Origin: Ustulina deusta
Lineage: Eukaryota > Ascomycota > Sordariomycetes > Xylariales > Xylariaceae
Direction of reading: 5' to 3'
Assembly (NCBI GenBank): GCA_023159155.1
Contig: JAJNNX010000001.1
Coordinates: 2,356,001 to 2,420,000 of the forward strand
DNA: 64,000 nucleotides
Positions within the stretch are counted from its first letter, which is position 1, and each line of letters starts with the position of its first letter. Under the pieces are notes generated by a model. That model was not told the DNA's origin. It searched no databases and worked only from the letters and a program-made list of their open reading frames with translations. The position numbers and the translations under genes are program-made. Shown piece after piece: positions 24,060 through 33,888 of this stretch.

Positions 24060-24646
24060 TATTGAGCACTATCAGGCCGAAAGCTTTCTTCCCATAGGAG
24101 GACCAACGCTTGTGTCTATTTCACTATTACATGTGGCATAAAATGGGAACCTGGCGTTGCGCCTTGCACTAGTCAGAGAATCCTCATGATAGTTTACACC
24201 GGCAATGGGAGGTTATGACTTCGATTAATTCTAGATAAACTTGGTGATCTGGTTGTGGACGAGCCTCGGTCGACTTTGCCAGCGAAGGCGACGTGAGACG
24301 ATGCATGAATAGAACAATAATAATCACATAACGTATATGTACTCATAATAGTAGCCTTACTCATGAAATAGTCTTGGGTGCTGCAGGCTGTTGAACAAAC
24401 AAGTTGCTATATAGATTGGTATCTAGCTACCGAGGTAGGTAGTATTGAAAAGCGCCTGCCTTCAGAGAGATACCATAGGTGTGTTCACTGATTATGTACT
24501 TACATAAGCTCCAATCGATAATGTGGATCCAGTTTATTTTTTTCCTTACTCGACCTGCCTAAGTACTCAGCTGGATTGCAAGTCCTCAATCTTGTCCATG
24601 ATATTCTAACATCATTACTCGCCAGCGAGGAACCCTAATATACAAC
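24060..24646. other. intergenic region between VID21 and MAK11
   Basis: About 0.6 kb between tandem genes. It holds the 3' flank of VID21 and the promoter of MAK11. A pyrimidine-rich stretch (TTTATTTTTTTCC) lies about 100 nt before the MAK11 start. No gene is seen. Confidence 0.55.
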
Positions 24647-26089
24647 ATGGGTAAACGTAAGAGGAACGCCGGTTCGAATGGCAGTACCGCTCAAGAGGAG
24701 GCTCCCACCAAAAAGACCAAGGCATCGAATGACGTGCCTTGTACTGCACCTATCACCATTCAGATCATAACCGGATCCTACGACCGCGTTCTCCACGGAT
24801 TGACCGCCACACTCTCGCCCGACGACCAAGTCGAGTTCGCCGATACCTTTCTATTCAACGCTCATAGCTCTGCCATTCGATGTCTAGCAGTCTCCCCCCC
24901 CTCAGCACCGGAACCCGGGAAGATTCAGAAGGTCATGTTGGCATCGGGCAGCAGTGACGAGAGAATCAACATCTACCATATATCTGCGCATCCGCCCAGA
25001 CGGATGGCCAACGATTTATTGTCTTCAATTGCCCCACGGAAGATCCTTGAGAATCCTAAGAATCGTGAACTTGGTACTTTACTGCATCATTCGTCTACGA
25101 TTACTAGCCTCTCCTTTCCCACCAGATCCAAGCTCATCTCGGCATCGGAAGACTCTTCAATAGCTGTCACGCGGACAAGAGACTGGTCTCTGTTATCATC
25201 CATCAAAGTACCCAAACCGAAACCACAGGGACGACCGAGCGGCGACACGGCGGCATTGGATGGAACACCCGCTGGGGTCAACGACTTCGCTGTCCATCCG
25301 AGCATGAAGCTGATGATCAGTGTGAGCAAAGGGGAGAGGTGTATGCGTCTTTGGAATCTGATGACGGCCAAGAAGGCTGGCGTTCTAAACTTCACCCGGG
25401 ATATACTACAAGAAGCTGGAGAAAGCAAACACTCGCCAGGCGAAGGCAGGAAGGTGGTCTGGGGCGCAACTGAGGAGGGCGATGAATTTTGCGTGGGGTT
25501 TGATCGGGATCTTATTGTATTTGGCATGGACAGTACACCCAAATGCAGAGTCATGCCAGAACCCAGGAGGAAAATACACGAGTTTTGCTACGTATCCATG
25601 GACTCGGAAACGGAATCCTCGCTACTCGCTGTATCCACCGAGGACGGAAGAGTCTTGTTTTTCTCGACAAATACCGAAGATCTATCAACAGAAGAGCCAA
25701 CAACGGCCAAGAAGAGCGAGAAGCTACCCCTTGCTAAGCTGATTGCGCAAGTGGGAGGGCGAGAAGCTGGTGTTACAGGCCGAATTAAAGATTTCGCCAT
25801 ATGCAAAGTAGCAGGCCACCAAGGAGACAACCTTCTCATTCCTACAGGCAGTAGCGATGGCAAAATCCGACTTTTCATGCTCAGTGTGAAAGACCTAGCA
25901 GAAGCTAGAAGTATGGAGTCTCCAAGGCAAATTGGCAAACAATTGGGAACATACGAAACGGAAAACCGAATTACGTGTCTGAGTGCATTTATCATGATAC
26001 CTCGCGGAGAGGGGACCCAAGATAGTGATGATGATAATGATGACGACGAGGTAGATAACAGCGAGGACGAAGGCGAAGATGAGAATTAA
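24647..26089 (+). CDS. MAK11: Mak11/PAK1IP1-like WD40 protein, 60S ribosome biogenesis
   Basis: Single-exon 480-aa WD40 protein. Mak11 homologues act in the nucleolus in early 60S subunit maturation, linked to Rlp24 loading. A basic N-terminus (MGKRKRN ... KKTKA) resembles a nuclear/nucleolar signal. Then IITGSYDRVLHGL, the HSSAIRCLAVSPP block and ASGSSDERINIYHI form the first blades. Later blades show SASEDSSIAV, GVNDFAVHPSMKLMISVSKG and MRLWNLMTAKKAGVLNF, a combination characteristic of Mak11. The C-terminus ends in a long Asp/Glu tail. The start ATG is preceded by ACAAC. The distinction from generic WD40 proteins rests on the lysine-rich start, the RLWNL-TAKKAGVLNF block and the overall length. 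Confidence 0.85.
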   Translation: MGKRKRNAGSNGSTAQEEAPTKKTKASNDVPCTAPITIQIITGSYDRVLHGLTATLSPDDQVEFADTFLFNAHSSAIRCLAVSPPSAPEPGKIQKVMLASGSSDERINIYHISAHPPRRMANDLLSSIAPRKILENPKNRELGTLLHHSSTITSLSFPTRSKLISASEDSSIAVTRTRDWSLLSSIKVPKPKPQGRPSGDTAALDGTPAGVNDFAVHPSMKLMISVSKGERCMRLWNLMTAKKAGVLNFTRDILQEAGESKHSPGEGRKVVWGATEEGDEFCVGFDRDLIVFGMDSTPKCRVMPEPRRKIHEFCYVSMDSETESSLLAVSTEDGRVLFFSTNTEDLSTEEPTTAKKSEKLPLAKLIAQVGGREAGVTGRIKDFAICKVAGHQGDNLLIPTGSSDGKIRLFMLSVKDLAEARSMESPRQIGKQLGTYETENRITCLSAFIMIPRGEGTQDSDDDNDDDEVDNSEDEGEDEN

Positions 26090-27863
26090 AACCAAGCCAC
26101 AATCATATTAATCAAATATAAACTTTCTCCTTCACGTCTGTGTTGGATGGTTACTACGCATATCAGCACACTACCCAAGCGGAATTCTCCGTACCAAATC
26201 TGAGTCTGATTAAATATATCCACCACCTACAGTAACTTGTCATACAGGGCATATAGAGAATCATACCTACTAGCGTGTCGCATAATCGATCATGCATGAC
26301 AGAGGCGCGTGCTGGTGGCACATGGCCACGAAGAAGGGAGAAAGATACCCCAGTTGATCACCCAAACCATCGGTAACCTAGGGCATGCAAAATTTGGCAC
26401 AAGAAAAGCTGTTGCCGCCGTTAGCCCGGCAGGAGTTAGAGCGGCGATTGTGGTGCTTGTCCATGGCTTGAAATAGCATAGGCGAAGTTTGATAGGAGAA
26501 GAAGAGATGTGGTCTAGGCATGCACCCAAGAAACAAGCTGGCACGAAGGAACAGGTCTTGCGTCGGTAGCAACGTCAGAACCCAATCGATAACCATGTGT
26601 TTGTTTCTCCATGCATTGATGAGGCACAAGGGCTAGGGAGTCTAGGTCTTGGGCTGTCATTGGCGTGGACAGCCAATAATGTACTAGATCAATCTCAGGT
26701 GAAAGATCTAGGTACACGACCGCCGCTACTCATCCCGCTCGATGTCAAGGCTCAACGAATCTAGCCTAATCTAGATGAGGATGTTATGATGGCAGTGCGT
26801 TGGGCTTCCCCTCATTCTGCCCTGATCTTGGGGGTTTCCGCAGACTAGGCTAGGTAGTTGACTATGACGACGACTGAGCGGAGGATTGTTCGTGTAGGTC
26901 ATACCACACTAGGTAGGTGGAATTACCCATGTATATGCGTAAAGGCTGCATTTCTTGTTCACAAGTACCCGATTTCAGTCTTCATTAGCAGATGACAAGC
27001 CATGGGTTCAGCTTGAAGATCGACTCGGAGCTGACATACCAGCCCAGAAAGACTAGCATCAGTATGACGATTTTACATATGAGACAAGCCCCGGAAAACC
27101 GGGGATGCGATGCGTGCAGAATATAGGCACTACCGATGGAGTATTGAAACTTGTATTACCCCGCGGAAACAAACAGCACGTGAACGCAAAAAAATGATTG
27201 GCAGGAGAGCTGTGGGGTAATGGCGAATCAGGAGCGAGAAGCTGAATCTGTATCTGCATCTGGTCTTGTCTCAGAAGAGGGCCTGCGTCTGGCCATGTGA
27301 TTCTCCGTCCCCAGCTACCTATAGGGATATCATTACCGTTGTCATGCGCGTACACGTGCGCATCTCGATTTTTTTCTCCCCTCACGAGAAGCGCTGAAGT
27401 TCAGGCCGAATCTCAACAACAGCTCGGTCCTTCCGGTTTGATACGAGCCGCCTGAGCACTCCTTGACCAGGTATACTGGAGACAGGGGCCAGGACAGGGG
27501 ACATTCGACAGGGTAGGATTGAACAATGGCGTGCTATACGCTACATGCCAGACCTAGGCAGTACGTCACTTGACATGATCTGTTCCCCTTCCTCGACACT
27601 ACCATCGGCTTTCTTTCCGCGGACTACTGCGCAGACCCCAGATTCTGCTTGGGAATTGTTAACTCCGAACGCTCTTCAACCAGCAGACCTACATGTGTGC
27701 CTAGAAGACATACAGAGGTAACGCGCTACCTATACGACTAAATCCGGGTCCCTCGCATGACTCTACAGTAATCCTATGATTACGGCAACTACGCCGCTTT
27801 GTAACATGATTTGTCTTACCTATTCCCGTGGCAGGTATTGTACGGTTCGTGTGGATAGTCTCA
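26090..27863. other. intergenic region, no gene supported
   Basis: About 1.8 kb of the 3.2-kb gap between MAK11 and the INSIG-like gene. Open frames up to 108 codons (for example 27,385-27,059 minus) have no domain or splice-linked partners. Confidence 0.45.
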
Positions 27864-28153
27864 TTACACCAAAATAAGGTTAAGGTTGTCCGGTGTCTTG
27901 GTGGTGTACGCGTTTAATGTGGCTTTGTCGAACTTCGGGAAAATGATTTTCATGCGCCAGGCCAGAATGGCAACACTGAAGAGAATCCAGTCCAGATACA
28001 TGTAAGCACTGCCGAAGACAGCTCTGCAATGTACACGCAGTCACGGTGTAGAGCCACCGCCTGGTCGTGAGCACGAAATTGTGCAACTTGTGCGTTCTTG
28101 TCGGGGTCGGCTTTGCTCCCGACGTTTGACTCAGGCTGGGCTCCAGCAGGCAT
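27864..28153 (-). pseudogene. possible small membrane-protein gene, frame-shifted
   Basis: An ATG at 28,153 opens MPAGAQPESNVGSKADPDKN and stays open to 27,950. From about 28,045 a second frame becomes open to a stop at 27,864-27,866 and reads like a single membrane helix with a basic flank: AYMYLDWILFSVAILAW, then RMKIIFPKF and a short polar tail. No splice pair of normal quality joins the two frames, because every GT in the first frame gives the wrong phase or a poor donor. It may be a frame-shifted remnant, an assembly error or chance. I do not recognise the family. Confidence 0.22.
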
Positions 28154-29275
28154 TAGTACCTAGCTAGGTAGACTGAGACGGACCCCCAGCGACGATCTCG
28201 GCAGCAGAACTGTCCGTTGGGTTTTATACAGCGCATTCTGAGCGCAGCGGTTGTTTTAGCGGGTCTTGGCTGTTTGTTTAACCACCCAATTGAAAGTTTT
28301 TGAATGAGCTTCAAGGTGTACATATACTAAATGTAGTGTACTATAGTATAGCCTATACGGAGGTAGTGCACAAGTAAGGTTCCAGAGCTGTATGGGCTTC
28401 GTAAAATATATATATAAAAAAACCAGCCTTGACATACACATACAGAGGGAGCCACGGCGCCGAATCCACCAACTACATACTGCACCAAACCAAGGTCGGA
28501 AATAGATACCTACCTACTTCTATGCCTGATGCAAAGCGGGCCAGCCTCCACCCTGACACCACCTGGACCAGCTATCGTCTACACTACCGGTCGATAGTGT
28601 AGAGAGGTAGTGCAGTGCGTAGAGGTACCTACAACAAAAAATGCGCGGAGGATCGGACACTCGGTCTTCTGCCTCTCTCTTGGAGCTATTTGACTAACTC
28701 AGCCTTCGATTTGATTTCCAATTCCTTGTGCATCCTCATACCGCCATCGATCGTCGTCGTTGTTGCAGGACGTAGAGTCGTACCTATTGCAACACCTCCA
28801 GCACTACCGGCACACGCATATTTTCTTGGGTCTGATCTGCATTCCTATCCACACCTGTTGGCCCCCTGCACACACACTAGTTCGGTACTTCGGTACCGCC
28901 TTGTCTTGCTCGACTTGTCACAGGTACTGCTCCTGTCCAGCGCTCTCCATTATTTCCTCCTCGTTTCCTAGATATATTGACGAGACAACTTTCCAACCGA
29001 AGCTCCAGGCTTTTCCATTCTTCATACTTTTTCCAACCCATCCCGCCCGTATTCTTGCCACGGTTTTCGGTCCACCCCCAAACCTCGCGGGTCGTGTCGT
29101 TTGATTTGGTGATAGAGCACTCTCAACCGACTTCTACGCGCCCTCACATCCAGTTCGGGGCATTACGTATCCGTTCTCCCAATCTACAAGACCACCGTCC
29201 GTCTTTCATAATACCCGATTCGTCTACGAGTGCCGCACAATTAACACATTGTCTACGTCCTGAATCTCAATCATC
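28154..29275. promoter_or_regulatory. promoter and probable long 5' leader of the INSIG-like gene
   Basis: About 1.1 kb. The segment 28,644-29,275 contains no ATG on the plus strand, is pyrimidine-rich and ends right at the start codon, so it is probably a long transcribed leader. A TATATATATAAAA stretch lies near 28,408. Confidence 0.45.
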
Positions 29276-30596
29276 ATGACTGATTCTCCCAACGGACCGC
29301 CCCTCTTGCGGCCTGTCCCACTGCGGCCCTTCAATATCAACCCCAGGGCACCAACACCACCAGGAGATGAACCACTGTCTCACACTCCCCAAAGTAGTTC
29401 GTCACTAAACCTGGATTGGTTGAATTTGAAACTGCTAGACCCGAGGAATAGAGTACGCTCCGAGTCGTCAGCAAGTATCAGCCGCGCTCAGTCTGTCATG
29501 AATCTCACTTCATCGACCCTGATGGGCATATATGAACCTACGTCCTACGACAATGGCAAGTACACCCCTGTTAACGAGCTAAGCACTCCCTGGGGAACGG
29601 GCGCGGAAACACCTGCGAGAGTCTTCAGCATGGACGAACCTATCTCCATGACACAGAAGGACCGCTTATACTTGGCACGAAGACGTTCCTCAGCCCACCA
29701 CCCAACCCACACGCCGCCATTATCCACCACAACCTCCCTTTTCTACTCCGGCCTGAGAGCACTGCTGCTGTCAGGGTTAGGCGTGTTATATGGCATTGGG
29801 GTGGCAACGGTGCGGGGTGATCGTTCAACGCCAGCATTCCGCATGGAGCACATGATCGACGCGTCGGATTACGGCTGGGGCTACATGACCTTCTGGGGTG
29901 CATCTGGGCTCATATTGGGCTGCTTGTTGCCCTGGGTTGACGGTATGTGGGAACGTTCATTTGGAGACGGCAGCAACGGGGAAGCCATCGAGACAGAAAG
30001 CGACGCCGGTAAGAACTTGCGGCGGAAAACAGATTGGGCGCTCGCTGTCCGAGGCATTGGAATCTTCGTTGGGATAGCTTATGCGATTGTAAGTTTTCTT
30101 CACTCGCCCGACAGTATTGGTTACAATGGGCGGGCGCCCTCATGAAAATGTGTACAATCGCTAACCATGGGTTCGATAGCGCAAACTTCCTTGGGACTCG
30201 ACTCTGCAACTTTCACTATGCCTCGCTCTCGTAAACCCCGCTCTGTGGTTTTTGATCGACGGTTCGATGCCGGGTTTTATTGTCTCGTCGGCGGTTGGAC
30301 TCACGGGTTCGACCTTGCTCACTGGCCTGCATCCTGACATGGTACCTGTGCCAGCCGTGCTCTCATCTTCTTCTCACGAGGGGCTCTATAGCGCGGGGGC
30401 AATTCATTCCAATAGCTCGACTCACTACGGTGGCGCTGAACCCATGCTGCTTGGCGGTTTCGCCAGTCAGCAGACCTTCGCCATGGGCATTTGGACTTTG
30501 AACGTGCTTTTCTGCTGCTGTGTCGTATTCGGCAATGTCGGCCGGTGGCTCGCCATCAACAAATACGGTTCGTCGCAGTCATTAAGCAAGCCGTAG
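29276..30596 (+). CDS. INSIG-domain ER membrane protein (Ins1-like)
   Basis: Two exons, 29276-30088 and 30180-30596, give 409 aa. The intron has GTAAGT, CGCTAACC and ATAG signals and is phase 0. The first 155 residues are Ser/Pro-rich and cytosolic-looking. Membrane segments begin at SLFYSGLRALLLSGLGVLYG (about residue 158), followed by YMTFWGASGLILGCLLPWVD, a RKTDWALAVRGIGIFVGIAY segment and, from exon 2, LQLSLCLALVNPALWFLIDG and a C-terminal IWTLNVLFCCCVVFGNVGRWL. This order matches INSIG proteins, which hold HMG-CoA reductase or SCAP-type sterol sensors in the ER. In fission yeast, Ins1 controls Hmg1 by phosphorylation. The target in this fungus is inferred, not shown. A 19-nt A run follows the stop at about 30,613-30,631. 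Confidence 0.87.
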
Positions 30597-30964
30597 GATC
30601 CGAAGACAGGACCAAAAAAAAAAAAAAAAAAAAGGATTCGGAAACACTTGGCTCCGGGATGTATTTACATGTCACGATTTATGAGCGCACGACCTTGCTT
30701 ATAATAGCTGGTTGAGTATTCATTTGTTTAGGCGGTATCAAAATTGGCAGCGGGCGAATCGGTAACATTCGGCGGCATTCACAGACAGAATAGCACTGGA
30801 ATGGAGTGATTTTTTGGGCACCTATCTACCTCTACTATCTGTACATTCCTATATATATCTCTATATCTATCGAAAAATAGGTACCTGAAGGTGCTCAGAC
30901 GAGTATCCAGATCTTCCCCTCTTCAAATATGTCTTTTGGCATCCCACCAGCTTAAGCCCATTTT
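30597..30964. other. 3' flank of the INSIG-like gene
   Basis: Contains the A19 homopolymer just after the stop codon and TATATATCTCTATATCTATC low-complexity sequence near 30,851. No gene is seen. Confidence 0.5.
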
Positions 30965-31465
30965 TCATATAGCCCTGACAACACAAGAGGGGAGATTCCC
31001 CCCCAAAACGTCGATATCTAGGGATTTGTTCCAAAGCCTGAACATATCTACGTCAGCAGTATCCAAAGCTCTCGTCGACAATAAAGTGTAATAGTCGTTG
31101 GTGTTTCTCGCCGAAGCCTTAGTAATATGTATCATCGTCACATTAAGCTCAGTGTGTTCTCGTTCAAGATTCATATAATTTATCACGTCGAGGGTTTCCG
31201 GACACCATTCCCACTTCGAGCCTGCGATGCTAGCCGTACTTAATGGCATATACGGCACCCCCAGAATAGCATCGTTGGTATTTCGGTGTGGGAGACATAG
31301 CGCTCTCCTGCCACTGTTACTATCAACAAACACTTAGGTTAGAAGATCGAATTTATAGCATAGCCGTAAGATATGGATAGAACATAGCCCGCATCTTACG
31401 TGAGGATGACGAACCCATCTCGATAATAGGTAGTTACGGCGAAGGAGTCCTTCGGCGTTTAGATC
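30965..31465 (-). pseudogene. gene remnant of unknown family
   Basis: An open frame, 31,319-30,965 (118 codons including stop), can be joined to upstream sequence by a good intron: donor GTAAGA at 31,399, branch TTCTAACC, acceptor GATAG before 31,319. The upstream exon reads in phase as VTTYYRDGFVILT and continues into SGRRALCLPHRNTNDAILG. In that frame a TAA lies near 31,462 with no ATG in between. A neighbouring frame (CERHWFEGICEDLNAEGLL) is open further upstream. This looks like a 5'-broken, frame-shifted gene. It carries no motif I recognise. Confidence 0.35.
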
Positions 31466-31700
31466 CTCGCAAATCCCCTCGAACCAGTGCCTCTCGCAAC
31501 AGCAGCCGTCCAAAGTTTAAAGCTCAGCACCTGTACCCTGACAAAACTCTATATAAGTACTGAACCGAATTCTAGCTATATGTGACGGAGAGAATCCCAA
31601 GGAGCATTCTCTATTTCTCCTTTCCTTTCCCTTTTCCTTTCCCAATCTCCCCACACTAGTCTTCGACCAAATTTCTTGCTCTTCAACCCACCTTTGAGAC

Positions 31701-32476
31701 ATGATGGATCTAGAAAGATATTCCCGTCTTTATTATTCTATGGACCGGACTCCCATTAAGACAGACCTTAATATGGGCGAAGAGTTGCGCTTGTTATGTC
31801 ATTCTACCGCCCAGACCTTGACTTCCATTTTCAACCTTCATGTGTTCACGCGGGAATGGTACAACTTCTCAGAACATCAAACCCCAGACCACGGGAATAC
31901 AATACTTCTACCAGGAGTACTGGACCGAATACTGCCAGAAATCAGGTTTATTAATGCCCCCTAACGCGAATGAGTTTGATCTTTCCGGAACTTCAGCAGA
32001 ATTTCTATCTCTAGATCCGTTCTTCCCGATCCGGCCATATTTCGCAGTTCCGAAGATTGCCCACGTATGTCGAGAGATGAGGCAATGCGCCATGCAAAAA
32101 TACAAATTTATTGGGTTTCGCCATCCTGTTACAACCATTAATGCCGAACCTGTACAAGATATTGCAGAATCTGCTATTTGGACCGATCTCCCTGGGGAGT
32201 CGAGGATTGGATTTTTCGATTCTGCGAAAGATTCTATCCAAATTCACCTGACTTCCCTCCACGCTGTACATTTGATTCAAAACGCAGCAGTACAATGCAG
32301 CGACCCGTTTCGAGCACCTACGTCAACCGGAAATATATCAACCCGAAAAAAAAAAAAGAATATTCGGAAAACGCCGGAAAGAAGCTCTTCATTTTCATAC
32401 GGAAAGACTGTGGGATTTGGCAAAGCTACTGGCAACCCGCATGGATCGGGAATCGAGAGCGCCCAACGTTAGTTAA
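31701..32476 (+). pseudogene. frame-shifted gene remnant, possibly 2EXR/F-box-like
   Basis: Coding-like sequence is spread over three frames. Frame A starts at the ATG at 31,701 (MMDLERYSRLYYSMD) and stops at 31,964. Frame B is open from about 31,840 and carries YFAVPKIAHVCREMRQCAMQ and FFDSAKDSIQIHL, which resemble the part of fungal 2EXR-domain proteins with a conserved H-x-x-R-E-x-R block. Frame C ends at the TAA at 32,474-32,476 and reads RFEHLRQPEIYQPEKK, then an acidic/basic helical tail ending LLATRMDRESRAPNVS. The B-to-C change happens within about 40 nt, too short for an intron, so at least one frameshift is needed. An A12 run lies in the C part. The 2EXR call is tentative. Confidence 0.35.
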
Positions 32477-33888
32477 ATCAGGCCAGGAGATCCAACGCCG
32501 GCGTCGGGCACTTCAAGCGGAAGCGCGCACAAACTGGGCCGGCATCACCACCCGGACTACACTCCACCGGTAGCCATATGCTCTGTTCATATGTGACCCT
32601 CGTTGGACGGGCGCCCGCTGAACTGGCTGGAGGGAGAAGCGGGGCGGGAAGCCATTGGCGTGATGACGGCGATGAAAGCTGTTTAGCGAAAGGTTGATCA
32701 CGAATGTCACTTAATAAGGTCATCTTCTCTATCTACCCCTACATAGCGAACTAACAAGTACCGATATTTGATCAAAATAAGCGTTATGAGCGGAGATCTG
32801 AGTTGGAGGTGTAGGAGGCCCTGCCCGCAACAAAGTATATTGATACTGTGCAAATGTTTAGACTCTAGACTTCTTTCTTTGCGAATTAAAACTGTTCTTT
32901 GTTGTCAGAATCGCCCAGAGAACCAGTACGACTTAGCCCTTTCCATTGAGGATTTCATGAGCAAGAAGCCCGGCATTTCCTTTCCAAGACCTCGCCTCCC
33001 CCGGACAGGAACGTAATAGTATGCTGTTTTTAAGAGCTTTCTAGTTTGCTAGAGAAACTAATACTTAAAACATTTAAGAGGTAGAGTATAAGAATAAAAG
33101 ATATAAGTAAAATATAGAGAAAAAAATCAATAGTTTTGTTTAAAAAATATTTATTTGTTTGTTATAACTTAATACTTGTATAAAATTAGGTATAGCTTAG
33201 GCTAGGCTCAGGCTAAAAGCGGCATAGCTCAGCTAGCGGACATATTATAAAACAGTATAGGAAAACCTATCTCCGATGTAGTACGGTAGTCTAGTCCCAC
33301 AGCTGCTCCTGACAGAGCACCATGTGATAGGTACTTACTTTAAAAGGATCCATGTATGATGACCCCTACATCTTTCGATGCCTCCTACGGTACCACATCG
33401 CTTCCTGCCTTCCCCTGATCGCTACACATAGTCTTTATCTACTTCCCTGGGTAGGTCAGAGGTAGCCAATTCTCTTCGGACTACTTCCCTACCTATATCC
33501 TTTGGTATCCAGACGCTTCTATGCGGATATTGCTTTTAAACCCAGTCTGCTGTCGCTGGCATCATATCATCCATCACCTCCGCCCTTCGCCTTGTCAAAG
33601 TACATGTAAATGAATATGCGACACGACGGAGACGGCGCTTCAATATCCTCACGATAGTTCCACTTCCCTCATCTCTTATATACTCCTTCCCCGTGCTCGC
33701 CCCGTCTTGTGTTTCGGACGAGACAGCCTTTCCTGCCGCTCTCGCTTGTTCTGCCTTGTCGGCTGAGTAGGGGCCCGCTTGTAGGGTGAAGGCAGCTAAC
33801 TTACCGCGGGCATCTGCTCCAAAATATACCGTCTGTCCACACAGGGTTCTCGCCGTTCAGCTGCTGTGCCATATGAGTTCACATTTTC
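32477..33888. other. intergenic region with an AT-rich patch; promoter of the LON/RING gene
   Basis: About 1.4 kb. The segment 33,040-33,200 is very AT-rich and low in complexity, unlike its flanks. It is followed by TAGCTCAGCTAGCGGA at about 33,226, which resembles the 5' part of a tRNA, but no B box follows. The short ORF 32,768-33,016 is not supported. An ATG at 33,873 starts a 24-codon upstream frame that overlaps the LON/RING start. Confidence 0.5.
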
